Part shown: piece after piece, positions 26,233 to 34,788 of the stretch
Numbering within the stretch: position 1 is the stretch's first letter
How the letters are laid out: each line of letters starts with the position of its first letter
Origin: Raineyella antarctica
Lineage (GTDB): Bacteria > Actinomycetota > Actinomycetes > Propionibacteriales > Propionibacteriaceae
Length of the DNA: 64,000 nucleotides
Assembly (NCBI RefSeq): GCF_900092135.1
Contig: NZ_FMYF01000009.1
Coordinates: 1-64,000 of the forward strand
Direction of reading: 5' to 3'
Program-made: the position numbers and the translations under genes
The notes under the pieces: model-generated
What the model was told of the DNA's origin: nothing
The model's database searches: none
What the model saw: only the letters and a program-made list of their open reading frames with translations

Positions 26233-27174
26233 TCAGCTGCCGTGGCGGGAGTGCCAGTCCCGCCAGACCAGTCGGTGCACCCCCAGGTAGCGGGGCAGGC
26301 GATTGAGTCCGGGGATCCAGGGCACCAGCAACAGGATCAGGAACAGCACCCCGGCGATGGTGAAGACCTGGACATCGGCGTTGTCGGAGGTCGAGAAGGG
26401 CGGGATCTGGTACCAGAGGCTGACGAACCACAGCCAGGGCTGGCCGGGATAGTTCCCGGTCTCGTTCATCATCCCCCACTGGTCGCCGCCGAGGTACTGC
26501 GCCCGGGCGAGGCTCTCCAGGTAGCCGCCGTCGGCGAGGAACAGCAGCGATCGGGTGCTGTCGGTCCCGTAGAACGCCCCGCCCGTGGTGAACCGGCCCT
26601 CGAGCATGCCGGTGGAGGCGAGCCGGACCTCCGCCGCACAGAGCTGCGGCACGGGACCGTAGTCACCAGCGGCGACCTTGGCCGGGTCGTTGTCGGGAGC
26701 CTGGCCGAGGGCATCCACGTACGCACTGGCCCACGCGGTCTGCTGGTCGGGTGACGCGCCCTTCCACCGGCTGAGCGCGCTCCTGGTGGCCGGGTCGGTG
26801 GCCGCATCGGTCAACGGAGCGATGACGAAGTAGTTGGCCGCGTCCACCGGGGTGGTGACGCCGCCCCACTTCTGCAGGGTGAGCGGGCCGAGGGCCTGCC
26901 CGTCGCTCGCCGTGTTGTACGGCGGTCCGTACCCGGCACTGGTACTGCTGCCGGCCAGTTCGCCGGCCGTCGTGGCGACCAGGTCGGCGGGATCCTGGGC
27001 GGCCCATTGCTTGTAGGTGACGGCGGGTTCGTCCGGGGACCCGAAGACGGCCGCGAGGATCACGACGATGACGATGACCGCCCCGAGGGCGATGCAGAAC
27101 TCCTTGACCAGGTCGTAGGGCCGGGTCGGGAACGCGTGGGAGTCGGGGGTCGTGTCACGGGGTGTGCGTGCCAT
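26233..27174 (-). CDS. Uncharacterised membrane subunit associated with a cytochrome b
   Basis: 313 residues. One membrane helix near 29-46, then about 200 exported residues, then a second helix near 262-282 and a basic end (RLVWRDWHSRHG). The exported part includes GYGPPYN near residue 85 and two Cys-poor, Trp-rich stretches; there is no CxxCH heme site and no Rieske CTH motif. PWLWFVSLWYQIPPF near 240 slightly recalls cytochrome b6f subunit IV. It starts 1 bp after the cytochrome b stop, so the two are co-translated. Best described as a subunit of an uncharacterised quinol-oxidising complex. Confidence 0.65.
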   Translation of the reverse strand: MARTPRDTTPDSHAFPTRPYDLVKEFCIALGAVIVIVVILAAVFGSPDEPAVTYKQWAAQDPADLVATTAGELAGSSTSAGYGPPYNTASDGQALGPLTLQKWGGVTTPVDAANYFVIAPLTDAATDPATRSALSRWKGASPDQQTAWASAYVDALGQAPDNDPAKVAAGDYGPVPQLCAAEVRLASTGMLEGRFTTGGAFYGTDSTRSLLFLADGGYLESLARAQYLGGDQWGMMNETGNYPGQPWLWFVSLWYQIPPFSTSDNADVQVFTIAGVLFLILLLVPWIPGLNRLPRYLGVHRLVWRDWHSRHGS

Positions 27175-27175
27175 C

Positions 27176-27874
27176 TCAACGCACCTCCTCGGTGGCGGTC
27201 CCGGACATCTCGACCGGCTCCTCGGATCCGTCCGGCACCGTGGCGCCGATCGGGGGCACCACGCCGTGGCGGCGCACCAGGAGGAGGTGGAGGACGACCA
27301 GGACTCCCAGGACGAGCGGCAGCAGCGAGACGTGCCACAGCACCATCTGGGAGAAGTTCATCGCATTGAAGCGTGCGCCCACTCCGACGGCATTCAGGCC
27401 GTCCTTCGCCTGGGTGCTGATCCACTGGGAATCGAGGTTGTTCTGCATGACGTACCCGGTGAACGCGGTCCCGATCGAGGCGGCAAAAGTGAGTACCCCG
27501 GTGAACCATGTCATTCCGCGACGGCCCCGCCAGGCGGCCATGAAGAACTTCCCCCACAGGTGGACGGTCATGGCTGCCAGGAAGAGTTCGACGCTCCACA
27601 GGTGGAGGGAGTTGACGAAATGGCCGATGGCGCTGTGGTGCCACCAATTGGCTCCGCGCACCGACAGCAGGATCCCGGTGCCGATGACGACGACCATGGC
27701 GGCGAGCGTGGTCACGCCGAAGACGTAGATCCAGGACGCCACGTACGCCGGTTGCCGGCCGGGGAGCCACTGGCCGCGCGGCACCAGGCCGGCGATCCAG
27801 CGGGCGAGTCCGGTGCTCCAGTTGCCCGCATCAGGGGCTTCGGTCCGGCTGCGATGATCTCCGGTGGTGGTCAT
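27176..27874 (-). CDS. Cytochrome b6-type di-heme cytochrome b (N-terminal domain)
   Basis: 232 residues, four membrane helices. Two heme-ligand pairs are visible: H-x13-H in LHLWSVELFLAAMTVH and H-x14-H beginning at WHVSLLPLVLGVLVVLH; the x14 spacing in the second pair is that of cytochrome b6 rather than mitochondrial cytochrome b. The region GTAFTGYVMQNN resembles the quinone-site helix of b-type cytochromes. It should carry electrons from menaquinol across the membrane. Overlaps the small upstream gene by 4 bp. No Rieske or cytochrome c gene is adjacent. Confidence 0.85.
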   Translation of the reverse strand: MTTTGDHRSRTEAPDAGNWSTGLARWIAGLVPRGQWLPGRQPAYVASWIYVFGVTTLAAMVVVIGTGILLSVRGANWWHHSAIGHFVNSLHLWSVELFLAAMTVHLWGKFFMAAWRGRRGMTWFTGVLTFAASIGTAFTGYVMQNNLDSQWISTQAKDGLNAVGVGARFNAMNFSQMVLWHVSLLPLVLGVLVVLHLLLVRRHGVVPPIGATVPDGSEEPVEMSGTATEEVR

Positions 27875-28053
27875 TTCCGTTTCCCGCTCTCATGCGATGT
27901 CGGGAAGGGGATGACCAGGGCCAGGATGAACACGATGATCATCGTCGCGATCACGATGGTGTTGGGAACGGTGATGGTGATGAATCCCCAATGCAGGACA
28001 TGGATGTCCAGCGGCACGAGGGAATTGATGAAAGGCGAACTGGTAAAAGGCAT
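27871..28053 (-). CDS. Small single-helix membrane protein of the cytochrome b operon
   Basis: 60 residues with one membrane helix (about 29-51: ITVPNTIVIATMIIVFILAL and on) and a basic tail HESGKRK. The ATG at 28053 follows GGAGG on the minus strand with suitable spacing; a longer upstream frame has no such site. Its stop overlaps the cytochrome b start (ATGA). Small subunits of this kind stabilise respiratory complexes. Codon choice is less GC-biased than in neighbours. Confidence 0.7.
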   Translation of the reverse strand: MPFTSSPFINSLVPLDIHVLHWGFITITVPNTIVIATMIIVFILALVIPFPTSHESGKRK

Positions 28054-28349
28054 GGAGGTGCCTCCGTCACTTCTTCGTTCAGTCAGCTCAGATGGGATGG
28101 TGAAGGAGGCGCCAGACCTTGACCGCAAGGCGAACGTAGCACCGTGGCAGGAGCGTTTTCCGGCAAATGGTTGAAACTGAGAGCACCCTTGGAGGTCATG
28201 GCTCGGGGAAATCTCAGGGAATGCGCCCGGCAGGCGACTCCGCCTCGGCACCGAACGGATACCGGGACCCCGAGGGTGCAGTCCGCCACCCGGTGGTCGG
28301 GTCCGCGCACCTCCGGTGGACAGCGGTCTGCACGGGCTAGCGTGTCGAC
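28054..28349. other. Intergenic region between cytochrome b operon and NTF2-like gene
   Basis: About 296 bp holding the divergent promoters. The minus-strand SD GGAGG at 28061-28065 and the plus-strand TAGCGT at 28338-28343 are recognisable; the rest is moderately AT-rich with no operator I can defend. Confidence 0.5.
28338..28343 (+). promoter_or_regulatory. -10 box of a leaderless promoter (NTF2-like gene)
   Basis: TAGCGT with 6 nt to the ATG at 28350. Confidence 0.5.
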
Positions 28350-28733
28350 ATGGACATCTCCGGCGACCTGAACGCCCTCTTCGAGACCTACAGCAAGCTG
28401 CTCTCCGAGGGCGACGTGGAGCACATCGCCCGCCTGTACGCCTACCCGGCGATGGTCGTCGCCCCGCATGCGCGGCTGGTGGTCCAGGACGCGGGGCAGA
28501 CCCGTGGCTACTTCTCCGGCGGCCTGGACAAGTACGCCCAGCAGGGCATCGTCAGCTCACACCCGAGCGTGTCCTGGAGCGACCAGCCCAGTCGCGGGAT
28601 CGCGGTGGCGTACGTCAACTTCAGCAACCACGACGCGGCAGGCAACGAGGTGAACCAGGAGCGCTACCTCTACCAGCTCGTCCAGGTCGACGGCTGGTGG
28701 AAGATCAGCGTGGTGACCCCGCTGCTGGCCTGA
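28350..28733 (+). CDS. SnoaL/NTF2-like protein
   Basis: 127 residues with the cone-shaped NTF2-like pattern: an N-terminal helix pair (LNALFETYSKLLSEGDVEHIARLY) followed by curved strands ending WWKISVVTPL. This fold covers ketosteroid-isomerase-like and DUF4440 proteins, mostly uncharacterised. No catalytic set is evident. Confidence 0.7.
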   Translation: MDISGDLNALFETYSKLLSEGDVEHIARLYAYPAMVVAPHARLVVQDAGQTRGYFSGGLDKYAQQGIVSSHPSVSWSDQPSRGIAVAYVNFSNHDAAGNEVNQERYLYQLVQVDGWWKISVVTPLLA

Positions 28734-28805
28734 GCTCCACCGCTGGGGCCGACTCGAACCGCTGGGCCGACGGCCGGATGGTTCTGCGCTTCCGTGCCAG
28801 GCACC

Positions 28806-28843
28806 ACGAAGGGTCCACCCCCGAACGGGAGCGGACCCTTCGT
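28806..28843. terminator. Bidirectional terminator between NTF2-like and aminotransferase genes
   Basis: ACGAAGGGTCC (28806-28816) and its exact complement at 28833-28843 form an 11-bp stem; a smaller CCCC/CGGG helix can extend into the loop. Confidence 0.7.
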
Positions 28844-28873
28844 ACGTGGATTACCGCCAACGGCGCGGCGCGA

Positions 28874-30064
28874 TCACCAGACCGCGGCGATGGCCTTCGC
28901 CACGTGGGCGATGTTGTTCGGGTTGAGCGCGGCCACGCAGATCCGGCCCTTGTCGGTGCCGTACACCGCGAACTCCTCGCGCAGCCGAACCATCTGGTCC
29001 TTCGTCAGGCCCGAGTAGGAGAACATCCCGACCTGGTCGGTGATGAAGGACACGTCGTCAGTGATCCCCGCGGCCTGCAGGCCCTCGACCAGGGCGGCGC
29101 GCATCTCCTTGATCCGGTCGCGCATCTCGCCGAGCTCGGTCTCCCACTGGGCGCGCAGCTCCGGGTCGCCCAGGACGGTCGCGACCAGGCGGGCTCCATG
29201 GGTGGGCGGGTTGGAGTAGAGCGTACGGACGACGGGCTTGAGCTGGGACAGCACGCGCTTGGCCTCGTCGGCGTCGGCGCAGACGATCGACAGTGCGCCG
29301 TCGCGCTCGCCGTACAGGGCGAAGCTCTTGGAGAACGAGGTCGAGCAGACGAACTGCAGGCCGGCGTCGGCGAAGCGGCGCACCACCCGGCCGTCCTCGT
29401 CCAGCCCCTCGGCGAAGCCCTGGTAGGCCATGTCGATGAACGCGACCAGTTCGCGCTCCTTGACGGCCTCGATCACCTGGCCCCACTGCTCGTCGTCCAG
29501 GTCGTAGCCGGTCGGGTTGTGGCAGCAGGCGTGCAGCACCACGATCGTGCCGCGCTCGGCGCTCCGCAGGTCCTCGACCATGCCCGCGAAGTCGATGTCC
29601 CGCGCCGCTGCGTCGTAGTACCGGTACGACTCGACCTCGTAGCCGGCCGCGGTGAACAGTGCGCGGTGGTTCTCCCAGGACGGGTCGGACAGCAGCACCT
29701 TGGCGCCCGGGACGACGGACTTCAGGAACTCGGCGCCCACGCGCAGGGCGCCGGTCCCGCCGAGCGCTTGCACGGTGGCGACGCGCTCGATCACGGGGGA
29801 GCCTGCGCCGAAGACGAGTTCCTTCACCGCCTGGTTGTAGGCGGGCAGGCCGTCGATCGGCAGGTACGGCTTGGGCTGGGGGACCGAGGCGACCCGGCGC
29901 TCGGCCTCTGCCACGGACGGGAGCAGCGGCAGCTTGCCGTTGGCATCCTGGTAGACGCCGACACCGAGGTTGGCCTTGTCCGGGTTGGTATCGGCCTTGA
30001 ACTTCTCGGTCAGGCCCAGGATCGGGTCGGCGGGCGCCATTTCGACGGTGGAGAACCAGGACAT
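28874..30064 (-). CDS. Class I aromatic/aspartate aminotransferase
   Basis: 396-residue fold-type I PLP aminotransferase of the AspC/TyrB branch, transferring amino groups between aspartate or aromatic amino acids and 2-oxoglutarate. NLGVGVYQD at residues 32-40, HACCHNPTGYDL near 185 (PLP pocket with Asn-Pro-Thr-Gly) and SFSKSFALYGERDG near 245 with the Schiff-base Lys are diagnostic. The ATG at 30064 follows AAGGGG on the minus strand. Length equals E. coli AspC. Confidence 0.92.
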   Translation of the reverse strand: MSWFSTVEMAPADPILGLTEKFKADTNPDKANLGVGVYQDANGKLPLLPSVAEAERRVASVPQPKPYLPIDGLPAYNQAVKELVFGAGSPVIERVATVQALGGTGALRVGAEFLKSVVPGAKVLLSDPSWENHRALFTAAGYEVESYRYYDAAARDIDFAGMVEDLRSAERGTIVVLHACCHNPTGYDLDDEQWGQVIEAVKERELVAFIDMAYQGFAEGLDEDGRVVRRFADAGLQFVCSTSFSKSFALYGERDGALSIVCADADEAKRVLSQLKPVVRTLYSNPPTHGARLVATVLGDPELRAQWETELGEMRDRIKEMRAALVEGLQAAGITDDVSFITDQVGMFSYSGLTKDQMVRLREEFAVYGTDKGRICVAALNPNNIAHVAKAIAAVW

Positions 30065-30156
30065 GAGGACCCCTTCGGGTGGATTGCTGCGATGCTGCCG
30101 GTCTCGGCGAGCGCCTCCAGAGTAGTGCGCGGCGCGCCGACCTTGTGTGACCGACC

Positions 30157-30236
30157 GCACCCGGGGGACGAGGGGCGCACCCGGGGGACGAGGGATGCAC
30201 CCGGGAGACGAGGGGCGCACCCGGGGGACGCGGCGT
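30157..30236. repeat. Four tandem 20-bp repeats between divergent genes
   Basis: Units at 30157, 30177, 30197 and 30217 share GCACCCGGGGGACGAGGG with one or a few changes in copies 2-4. They sit in the intergenic space immediately before the DUF885 promoter. Confidence 0.9.
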
Positions 30237-30248
30237 GCACGGTGCCGG

Positions 30249-30254
30249 TAGCCT
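30249..30254 (+). promoter_or_regulatory. -10 box of a leaderless promoter (DUF885 gene)
   Basis: TAGCCT with 7 nt to the GTG at 30262. Confidence 0.5.
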
Positions 30255-30261
30255 CCCTCCC

Positions 30262-32073
30262 GTGCGCCAGCCTTCCGCCATCGATGTCATCGCCGAGGAC
30301 CACGTCCGCCTGTTCGCCGTGCTGCGTCCGACCTGGGCGACCAGTCTGGGGATCCCGGGCCACGACGACCGGATGGGTGACCTGTCCCCGGCCGGACACG
30401 AGGAGTACGCCGAACTGGTCCGGACCACGTTGCAGCTGCTGGACTCCGCCGAGCGGGAGGTCGCCGGGACCGACGCGGCCCAGCGCGACGCCGTCACCCT
30501 GGCCGCACTGCGCGATCGGCTCGGCCTGGAGCTGGAGTCGTACGAGGCCGGCGAGTACCGCGCGGCGGTGAACAACATCGAGTCCCCGGTGCAGGGGCTG
30601 CGCGACGTGTTCGACCTGATGCCGAGCGAGACCGCGGCCGACTGGGAGATGATCGGCGCCCGGCTCGCCGATCTCCCGCAGGCGATCGAGGGCTACATCA
30701 GCTGCCTGCGCGAAGGGCTGGCCGGTCCCGGCCCGCGCCCGACCCGCCGCCAGGCCGAACAGGGCCTGGCCGATGCCGTCCTGCTCGCCGACCCGGCGCA
30801 CTCCTGGTTCGTGACCTTCGTGGCCGGCGCCCGGCCGGACGGCCAGGCGCCCGGTGCTCCGCAGGGCCTTGGTGTCGCGCCGGGCCTGGGTGATGCCCTG
30901 GCCGCGCGGTTGCACCGCTCCGCCCGCTCCGCCGCCGAGGCGTACGACCACCTCGCCCGGGTGCTGCGCGACGAGGTGCTACCCGGCGCGCCGGAGGCGG
31001 ACGCGGTCGGCCGGGAGCGCTATGCACGGTTCTCCCGCGAGTACATCGGCGCGGCCGTCGACCTGGACGAGACGTACGAGTGGGGCCTGGACAACCTGCG
31101 TGCGATCGCCGCCGAGCAGCGCCGGCTCGCGGCCCGGATCGCCGGCCCCGGCGCGAGCGTGGCCGACGCGGTCGCGGTGCTCGATGCCGACCCGAGCCGC
31201 CGGGTGCATGGCACCGCGGCCCTCCAGCAGTGGATGACGCAGGTGACCGAGGAGGCCATCACAGCCCTCGACGGCACCCACTTCGACATCTCCGGTGAGC
31301 TGCGCCGGCTCGAGTGCCGGATCGCCCCGACCACCACCGGTGGGATCTACTACACCGGCCCCAGCGACGACTGGTCGCGGCCCGGTCGGATGTGGTGGTC
31401 GGTGCCGCCGGGGGTGGAGGAGTTCTCGACCTGGCGGGAGCGGACCACCGTCTACCACGAGGGCGTTCCCGGCCACCACCTCCAGATCGGCCGGGCGGTG
31501 GTGAACAAGGACGAGCTCAACATCTGGCGCCGGCTGGTCTGCTGGACCTCCGGCCACGGTGAGGGCTGGGCCCTGTACGCCGAGCGGCTGATGGCCGAGC
31601 TGGGCTTCCTGGACGACCCGGGGGACCGGTTCGGGATGCTGGATGCACAGATGCTCCGCGCCGCCCGGGTGGTGTTCGACATCGGGGTGCACCTGGGCAA
31701 GCCGGCCCCGGCCGAGTTCGGCGGGGGCACCTGGGACGCGGCGAAGGGCTGGACGTTCCTGCGCGAGCACGTCGCCTCCGACGAGGCCACCCTGCGCTTC
31801 GAGTGGAACCGCTACCTGACCTGGCCGGGCCAGGCGCCCAGCTACATGGTCGGCCAGCGGATCTGGCAGGACCTGCGCCGCGAGGCCGCCGCATCGGCGG
31901 AGGCACGGGGCGAGGTGTTCTCGCTGCGGGACTTCCATGCCCGGGCCCTGGCCCTGGGCTCGTTGCCGCTGCAGGTGTTGCGTACGGCACTGTCCGGTGG
32001 ATCGGGTGGGCCAAGTGGGCCGGGTGCGCCAGGTGGATCGGGATCAGGTCGGGCCGGCGTACATCACGGCTGA
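30262..32073 (+). CDS. DUF885 zinc-metallopeptidase-like protein
   Basis: 603 residues of the DUF885 family. YHEGVPGHHLQ near residue 397 holds a His-Glu...His zinc site, and GEGWALYAER near 434 supplies the downstream glutamate, as in gluzincin peptidases. Family members are predicted cytoplasmic peptidases of unknown specificity. The GTG at 30262 is supported by TAGCCT 7 nt upstream. The last ~25 residues are a Gly/Ser/Pro-rich tail, and the last 30 bp overlap the convergent GNAT gene. Confidence 0.85.
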   Translation: MRQPSAIDVIAEDHVRLFAVLRPTWATSLGIPGHDDRMGDLSPAGHEEYAELVRTTLQLLDSAEREVAGTDAAQRDAVTLAALRDRLGLELESYEAGEYRAAVNNIESPVQGLRDVFDLMPSETAADWEMIGARLADLPQAIEGYISCLREGLAGPGPRPTRRQAEQGLADAVLLADPAHSWFVTFVAGARPDGQAPGAPQGLGVAPGLGDALAARLHRSARSAAEAYDHLARVLRDEVLPGAPEADAVGRERYARFSREYIGAAVDLDETYEWGLDNLRAIAAEQRRLAARIAGPGASVADAVAVLDADPSRRVHGTAALQQWMTQVTEEAITALDGTHFDISGELRRLECRIAPTTTGGIYYTGPSDDWSRPGRMWWSVPPGVEEFSTWRERTTVYHEGVPGHHLQIGRAVVNKDELNIWRRLVCWTSGHGEGWALYAERLMAELGFLDDPGDRFGMLDAQMLRAARVVFDIGVHLGKPAPAEFGGGTWDAAKGWTFLREHVASDEATLRFEWNRYLTWPGQAPSYMVGQRIWQDLRREAAASAEARGEVFSLRDFHARALALGSLPLQVLRTALSGGSGGPSGPGAPGGSGSGRAGVHHG

Positions 32074-32607
32074 GCACTCGCACGGCGGCGCCCCGCAGAC
32101 CGGGCAGATGAAACCCTCGGCCAGGCTCGCCTCGCGCCAGAAGTCCGGCACCTCCGCGAACGGTTCCATCCCTGCGCGGGTCAGCAGCGACTCGACGGTG
32201 GTACCGAGCCGGGAGCGCCAGGCCGGGGTGGCCCAGACCCGGACCTTGTCGGAGCGGAAGCGCCCGCGGGCCTCCTCCAGCAGCGCGGTGCCGAGGCCCC
32301 GGCCGGTCAGGTCGGGCCGTACGGCGAGGGTGTCCAGCAGTCCCACCTTCCGGCTGCGCAGGACGTCCGGGAGTCCGCTGCGGAAGATCCGCGCCATCGC
32401 CCCGGGCTTCATGATCGAGCACATGCAGACCCCGGCCACCGAGCCGTCGACGACCGCGACCAGCGCGAACCCCTCGGAGTCCTTGTACAGCGCATCGACC
32501 TCGGCGTCCAGGTAGCCGTGCCCCACTTGGGCGTCGACGATCGCACGCATCGCGGCCAGGTCGGCCCGGGTAGCGGTGCGAATGACGGTGGAGGTACGTC
32601 GCGGCAT
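32044..32607 (-). CDS. GNAT acetyltransferase with C-terminal Cys cluster
   Basis: 187 residues. The acetyl-CoA motif VRPDLTGRGLGTALLEEA (R/Q-x-x-G-x-G/A) lies near residue 93. Unusual is the C-terminus CPVCGAPPCECSA, four cysteines in zinc-ribbon or knuckle spacing, outside the normal GNAT fold. ATG at 32607 chosen; the longer frame has no acetyltransferase features. Its 3' end overlaps the DUF885 gene by 30 bp on the other strand. Substrate unknown. Confidence 0.8.
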   Translation of the reverse strand: MPRRTSTVIRTATRADLAAMRAIVDAQVGHGYLDAEVDALYKDSEGFALVAVVDGSVAGVCMCSIMKPGAMARIFRSGLPDVLRSRKVGLLDTLAVRPDLTGRGLGTALLEEARGRFRSDKVRVWATPAWRSRLGTTVESLLTRAGMEPFAEVPDFWREASLAEGFICPVCGAPPCECSAVMYAGPT

Positions 32608-32788
32608 GGCGAGTGCCACAGTAGGCGCCGCCCGGGTCCGCCCCAAATCCCGGCCGGTCGGGTTCGGCTCCAAGGCGTGTGGTCGGTGCCACATCGCGTA
32701 CGCGACCGTATCCAACTACACCCCTGAGGGTCTAGGCTCGTCGGACCACGGCAGCCCCAGCCCGTCGCGCGGGAGGAGATTCGGATCG

Positions 32789-33487
32789 ATGCCAGACACC
32801 ACCCGTCCCCACGCCGATCCCCAGGTCGACACCGGTCTGCTCCTCGAGGAGAGGCTCGATCGCGTCACCGATGAGTTGGCCGTCGCGTTCTCCGGCAGCT
32901 TCACCCGGGAGACCATCAGCCGCTTCGTGGCCGAGTGCCACGACATCGTCACCTCCCTGCTGATGCCTCCGCTCCGGCCCGGCGAGCAGCCCTCGCCGCG
33001 GACGAACACGCGGGTCAGGGGCCTGACCCGCCGGTTCGCCCTCGAACGACTCGAGGCCCTGGCCGTCGACGAGGTCATCGGTGGCGAGCGAGTGCCCGAG
33101 GTGCTGTTCGTCTGCGTACAGAACGCCGGTCGTTCCCAGATGGCGGCGGCGCTGATGGAGCAGCTGGCCGCCGGACGCGTACGGGTGCGCAGCGCAGGGT
33201 CCTCGCCCGGCCCGGCCGTCCACAGCGAGGTCGTCGAGGCGCTGGCCGAGGTCGGGCTCGCGCCGACCCAGGCCCGCCCGGCACTCCTGACCGACGAGGC
33301 CGTGCAGGCCGCCGACGTGGTCATCACCATGGGTTGCGGGGACCGTTGCCCCATCTACCCCGGCAAGCGCTACGAGGACTGGCCGGCGACCGCCCCCGTC
33401 GGCGACGGGATAGCCGGGGCGCGGGCGATCCGTGACGAGCTCGCCGTACGGGTCCGCGAGCTGGCCGGCTCGATGGGCCTGGGCTGA
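32789..33487 (+). CDS. ArsC-like low-molecular-weight phosphatase with N-terminal helical domain
   Basis: 232 residues. Residues ~20-95 form an Arg/Leu-rich three-helix segment of the kind found in front of actinobacterial arsenate reductases, probably for dimerisation. The catalytic loop FVCVQNAGRSQMAAALM begins near residue 107 (Cys-x5-Arg), VITMGCGD near 175 contains a further Cys, and the DWPATAPVGDG region carries the general-acid Asp. The family reduces arsenate using mycothiol or thioredoxin, or dephosphorylates phosphotyrosine. No arsenite exporter is nearby, so an arsenic role is not proven. SD GGAGGAG precedes the ATG. Confidence 0.82.
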   Translation: MPDTTRPHADPQVDTGLLLEERLDRVTDELAVAFSGSFTRETISRFVAECHDIVTSLLMPPLRPGEQPSPRTNTRVRGLTRRFALERLEALAVDEVIGGERVPEVLFVCVQNAGRSQMAAALMEQLAAGRVRVRSAGSSPGPAVHSEVVEALAEVGLAPTQARPALLTDEAVQAADVVITMGCGDRCPIYPGKRYEDWPATAPVGDGIAGARAIRDELAVRVRELAGSMGLG

Positions 33488-33492
33488 TCGCG

Positions 33493-34008
33493 ATGGCCGA
33501 GCCCGCCCGACTGGTCGAGGTCCGGGGCCGTACGGCGGTGCGGTTCGTCCGGCGCCACCCCCAGCCGGTCACCCGGGTCTGGGACGCCGTGACGGCTCCG
33601 GAGGAGCTGGCCCGCTGGTTCCCGTCCCCTGAGGTGACCTACCTGCCACAGGTGGGTGCCCGGATCGTCTTCGCCGGTGACCCGAACCTGCCGGCGTCCG
33701 TCGGCACGGTGCTGGCCTGGGAGCCGGAGCGACTCTTCGCCCTCGGCTGGGGAGGCGACGAGCTGTGGATCGAGGTCGGCCCGGACGGGGAGGACACCGT
33801 GCTCTCCCTGACGGACGTGCTGGATTCGGCGGACGCCGCGGCCCGGAACGCGGCCGGCTGGGAGGTCTGCCTCCGGGCGCTGGACCGGGCCCTGGAGGAC
33901 CTGGCCGGCCACGTCCCACCGGACGGTTCCGACCTGTCCTGGTACGAGTCCTACCAGCGCTACATCGATGCCGGCTTCCCCTCCGGAGCCACTGTGCCGG
34001 GGCTGTGA
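33493..34008 (+). CDS. SRPBCC/AHSA1-type protein
   Basis: 171 residues of the START-like SRPBCC fold: VWDAVTAPEELARWF near residue 28 followed by beta strands and the long C-terminal helix (WEVCLRALDRALEDLAGH). AHSA1-type members bind hydrophobic ligands. It begins 5 bp after the ArsC-like gene, so the pair is an operon. Confidence 0.8.
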   Translation: MAEPARLVEVRGRTAVRFVRRHPQPVTRVWDAVTAPEELARWFPSPEVTYLPQVGARIVFAGDPNLPASVGTVLAWEPERLFALGWGGDELWIEVGPDGEDTVLSLTDVLDSADAAARNAAGWEVCLRALDRALEDLAGHVPPDGSDLSWYESYQRYIDAGFPSGATVPGL

Positions 34009-34124
34009 TGGCCTGTGAAAGTGCGGCCGGACGTCTCACCGAGCTGGTCTGTCCGGTCAGGACTGCCTAAGCTGGGTGGCAGCGCCGGTGCCCGCCGATC
34101 CCCCCTGAGGCTGGGCACCGGTGT

Positions 34125-34778
34125 TCAATTGCTCTCCGCACCTGCTCCGGACGTCGCGAGGGACAGGGCCTCCCGCAGGCCCTCGGCGGTCCATCGCCCA
34201 TGGAAGATCACCGACCCGGGCGCGAACGCCCGGCTGTTCGCCAGGGGTCCGGCATCGACCGGATCGAAGCCCATCGTGTCCACGAGTTCGGCGACCATCC
34301 GCCGGGCCCGGGGGTCGTCGCCGGCCACCGCCAGCGCCCGGCGGCCCTCCTCGCCGGCGGCCCGGGAGTCGGTGCTGAGCTCCCGGGCGCCGATGTGGTT
34401 CAGGGTCCGGACCACCCGGGCGCCGACCAGGTACTCCTGGACGACCTCGCTGGTCGTACGGTCGCCGGCGTCGAAGCCCGGCAGGGGACCGTCGGTGAGC
34501 GGCAGGTGGTTCATCACGTCGACCACCACCCGCCCGGCCAGCCGGTCCGCCGGCACCGCACGGAGCCGGCGCAGTGGGATCGCCAGCACGACGATGTCGC
34601 TCTCGTAAGCCTCGGCGCGCGACAGGGCGGCCACCCCGGGCAGGTACGGGGCGATCTGCTCGGCGGTGGCCGCGGCCGGGTGGCGGGTGGCGATGCCCAC
34701 CTCGTAGGCCGTACCGAGAAGTCGGCTCGCCACGGCCATGCCGAGCGGACCGGCGCCCAGGATGCCTACGCGAGTCAT
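34125..34778 (-). CDS. NADPH-dependent F420 reductase-like oxidoreductase
   Basis: 217 residues with the Rossmann motif GILGAGPLGMAVA at the N-terminus and the overall pattern of F420-dependent NADP reductase (F420_oxidored family). No F420 biosynthesis gene is visible in the window, so the electron carrier is uncertain. The ATG lies 10 bp after the uppP stop, suggesting co-transcription. Confidence 0.75.
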   Translation of the reverse strand: MTRVGILGAGPLGMAVASRLLGTAYEVGIATRHPAAATAEQIAPYLPGVAALSRAEAYESDIVVLAIPLRRLRAVPADRLAGRVVVDVMNHLPLTDGPLPGFDAGDRTTSEVVQEYLVGARVVRTLNHIGARELSTDSRAAGEEGRRALAVAGDDPRARRMVAELVDTMGFDPVDAGPLANSRAFAPGSVIFHGRWTAEGLREALSLATSGAGAESN

Positions 34779-34788
34779 CGCCGGCCCG

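Noticed and set aside
28735-28775. GGTTCGAGTC T-arm-like sequence on the minus strand
   Set aside because: No acceptor, D or anticodon arms around it; it is part of an imperfect 13-bp direct repeat.
30157-30236. Regular repeats that could suggest a CRISPR array
   Set aside because: Units are contiguous 20-bp copies with no unique spacers and no cas gene is present; the same holds for 38355-38424.
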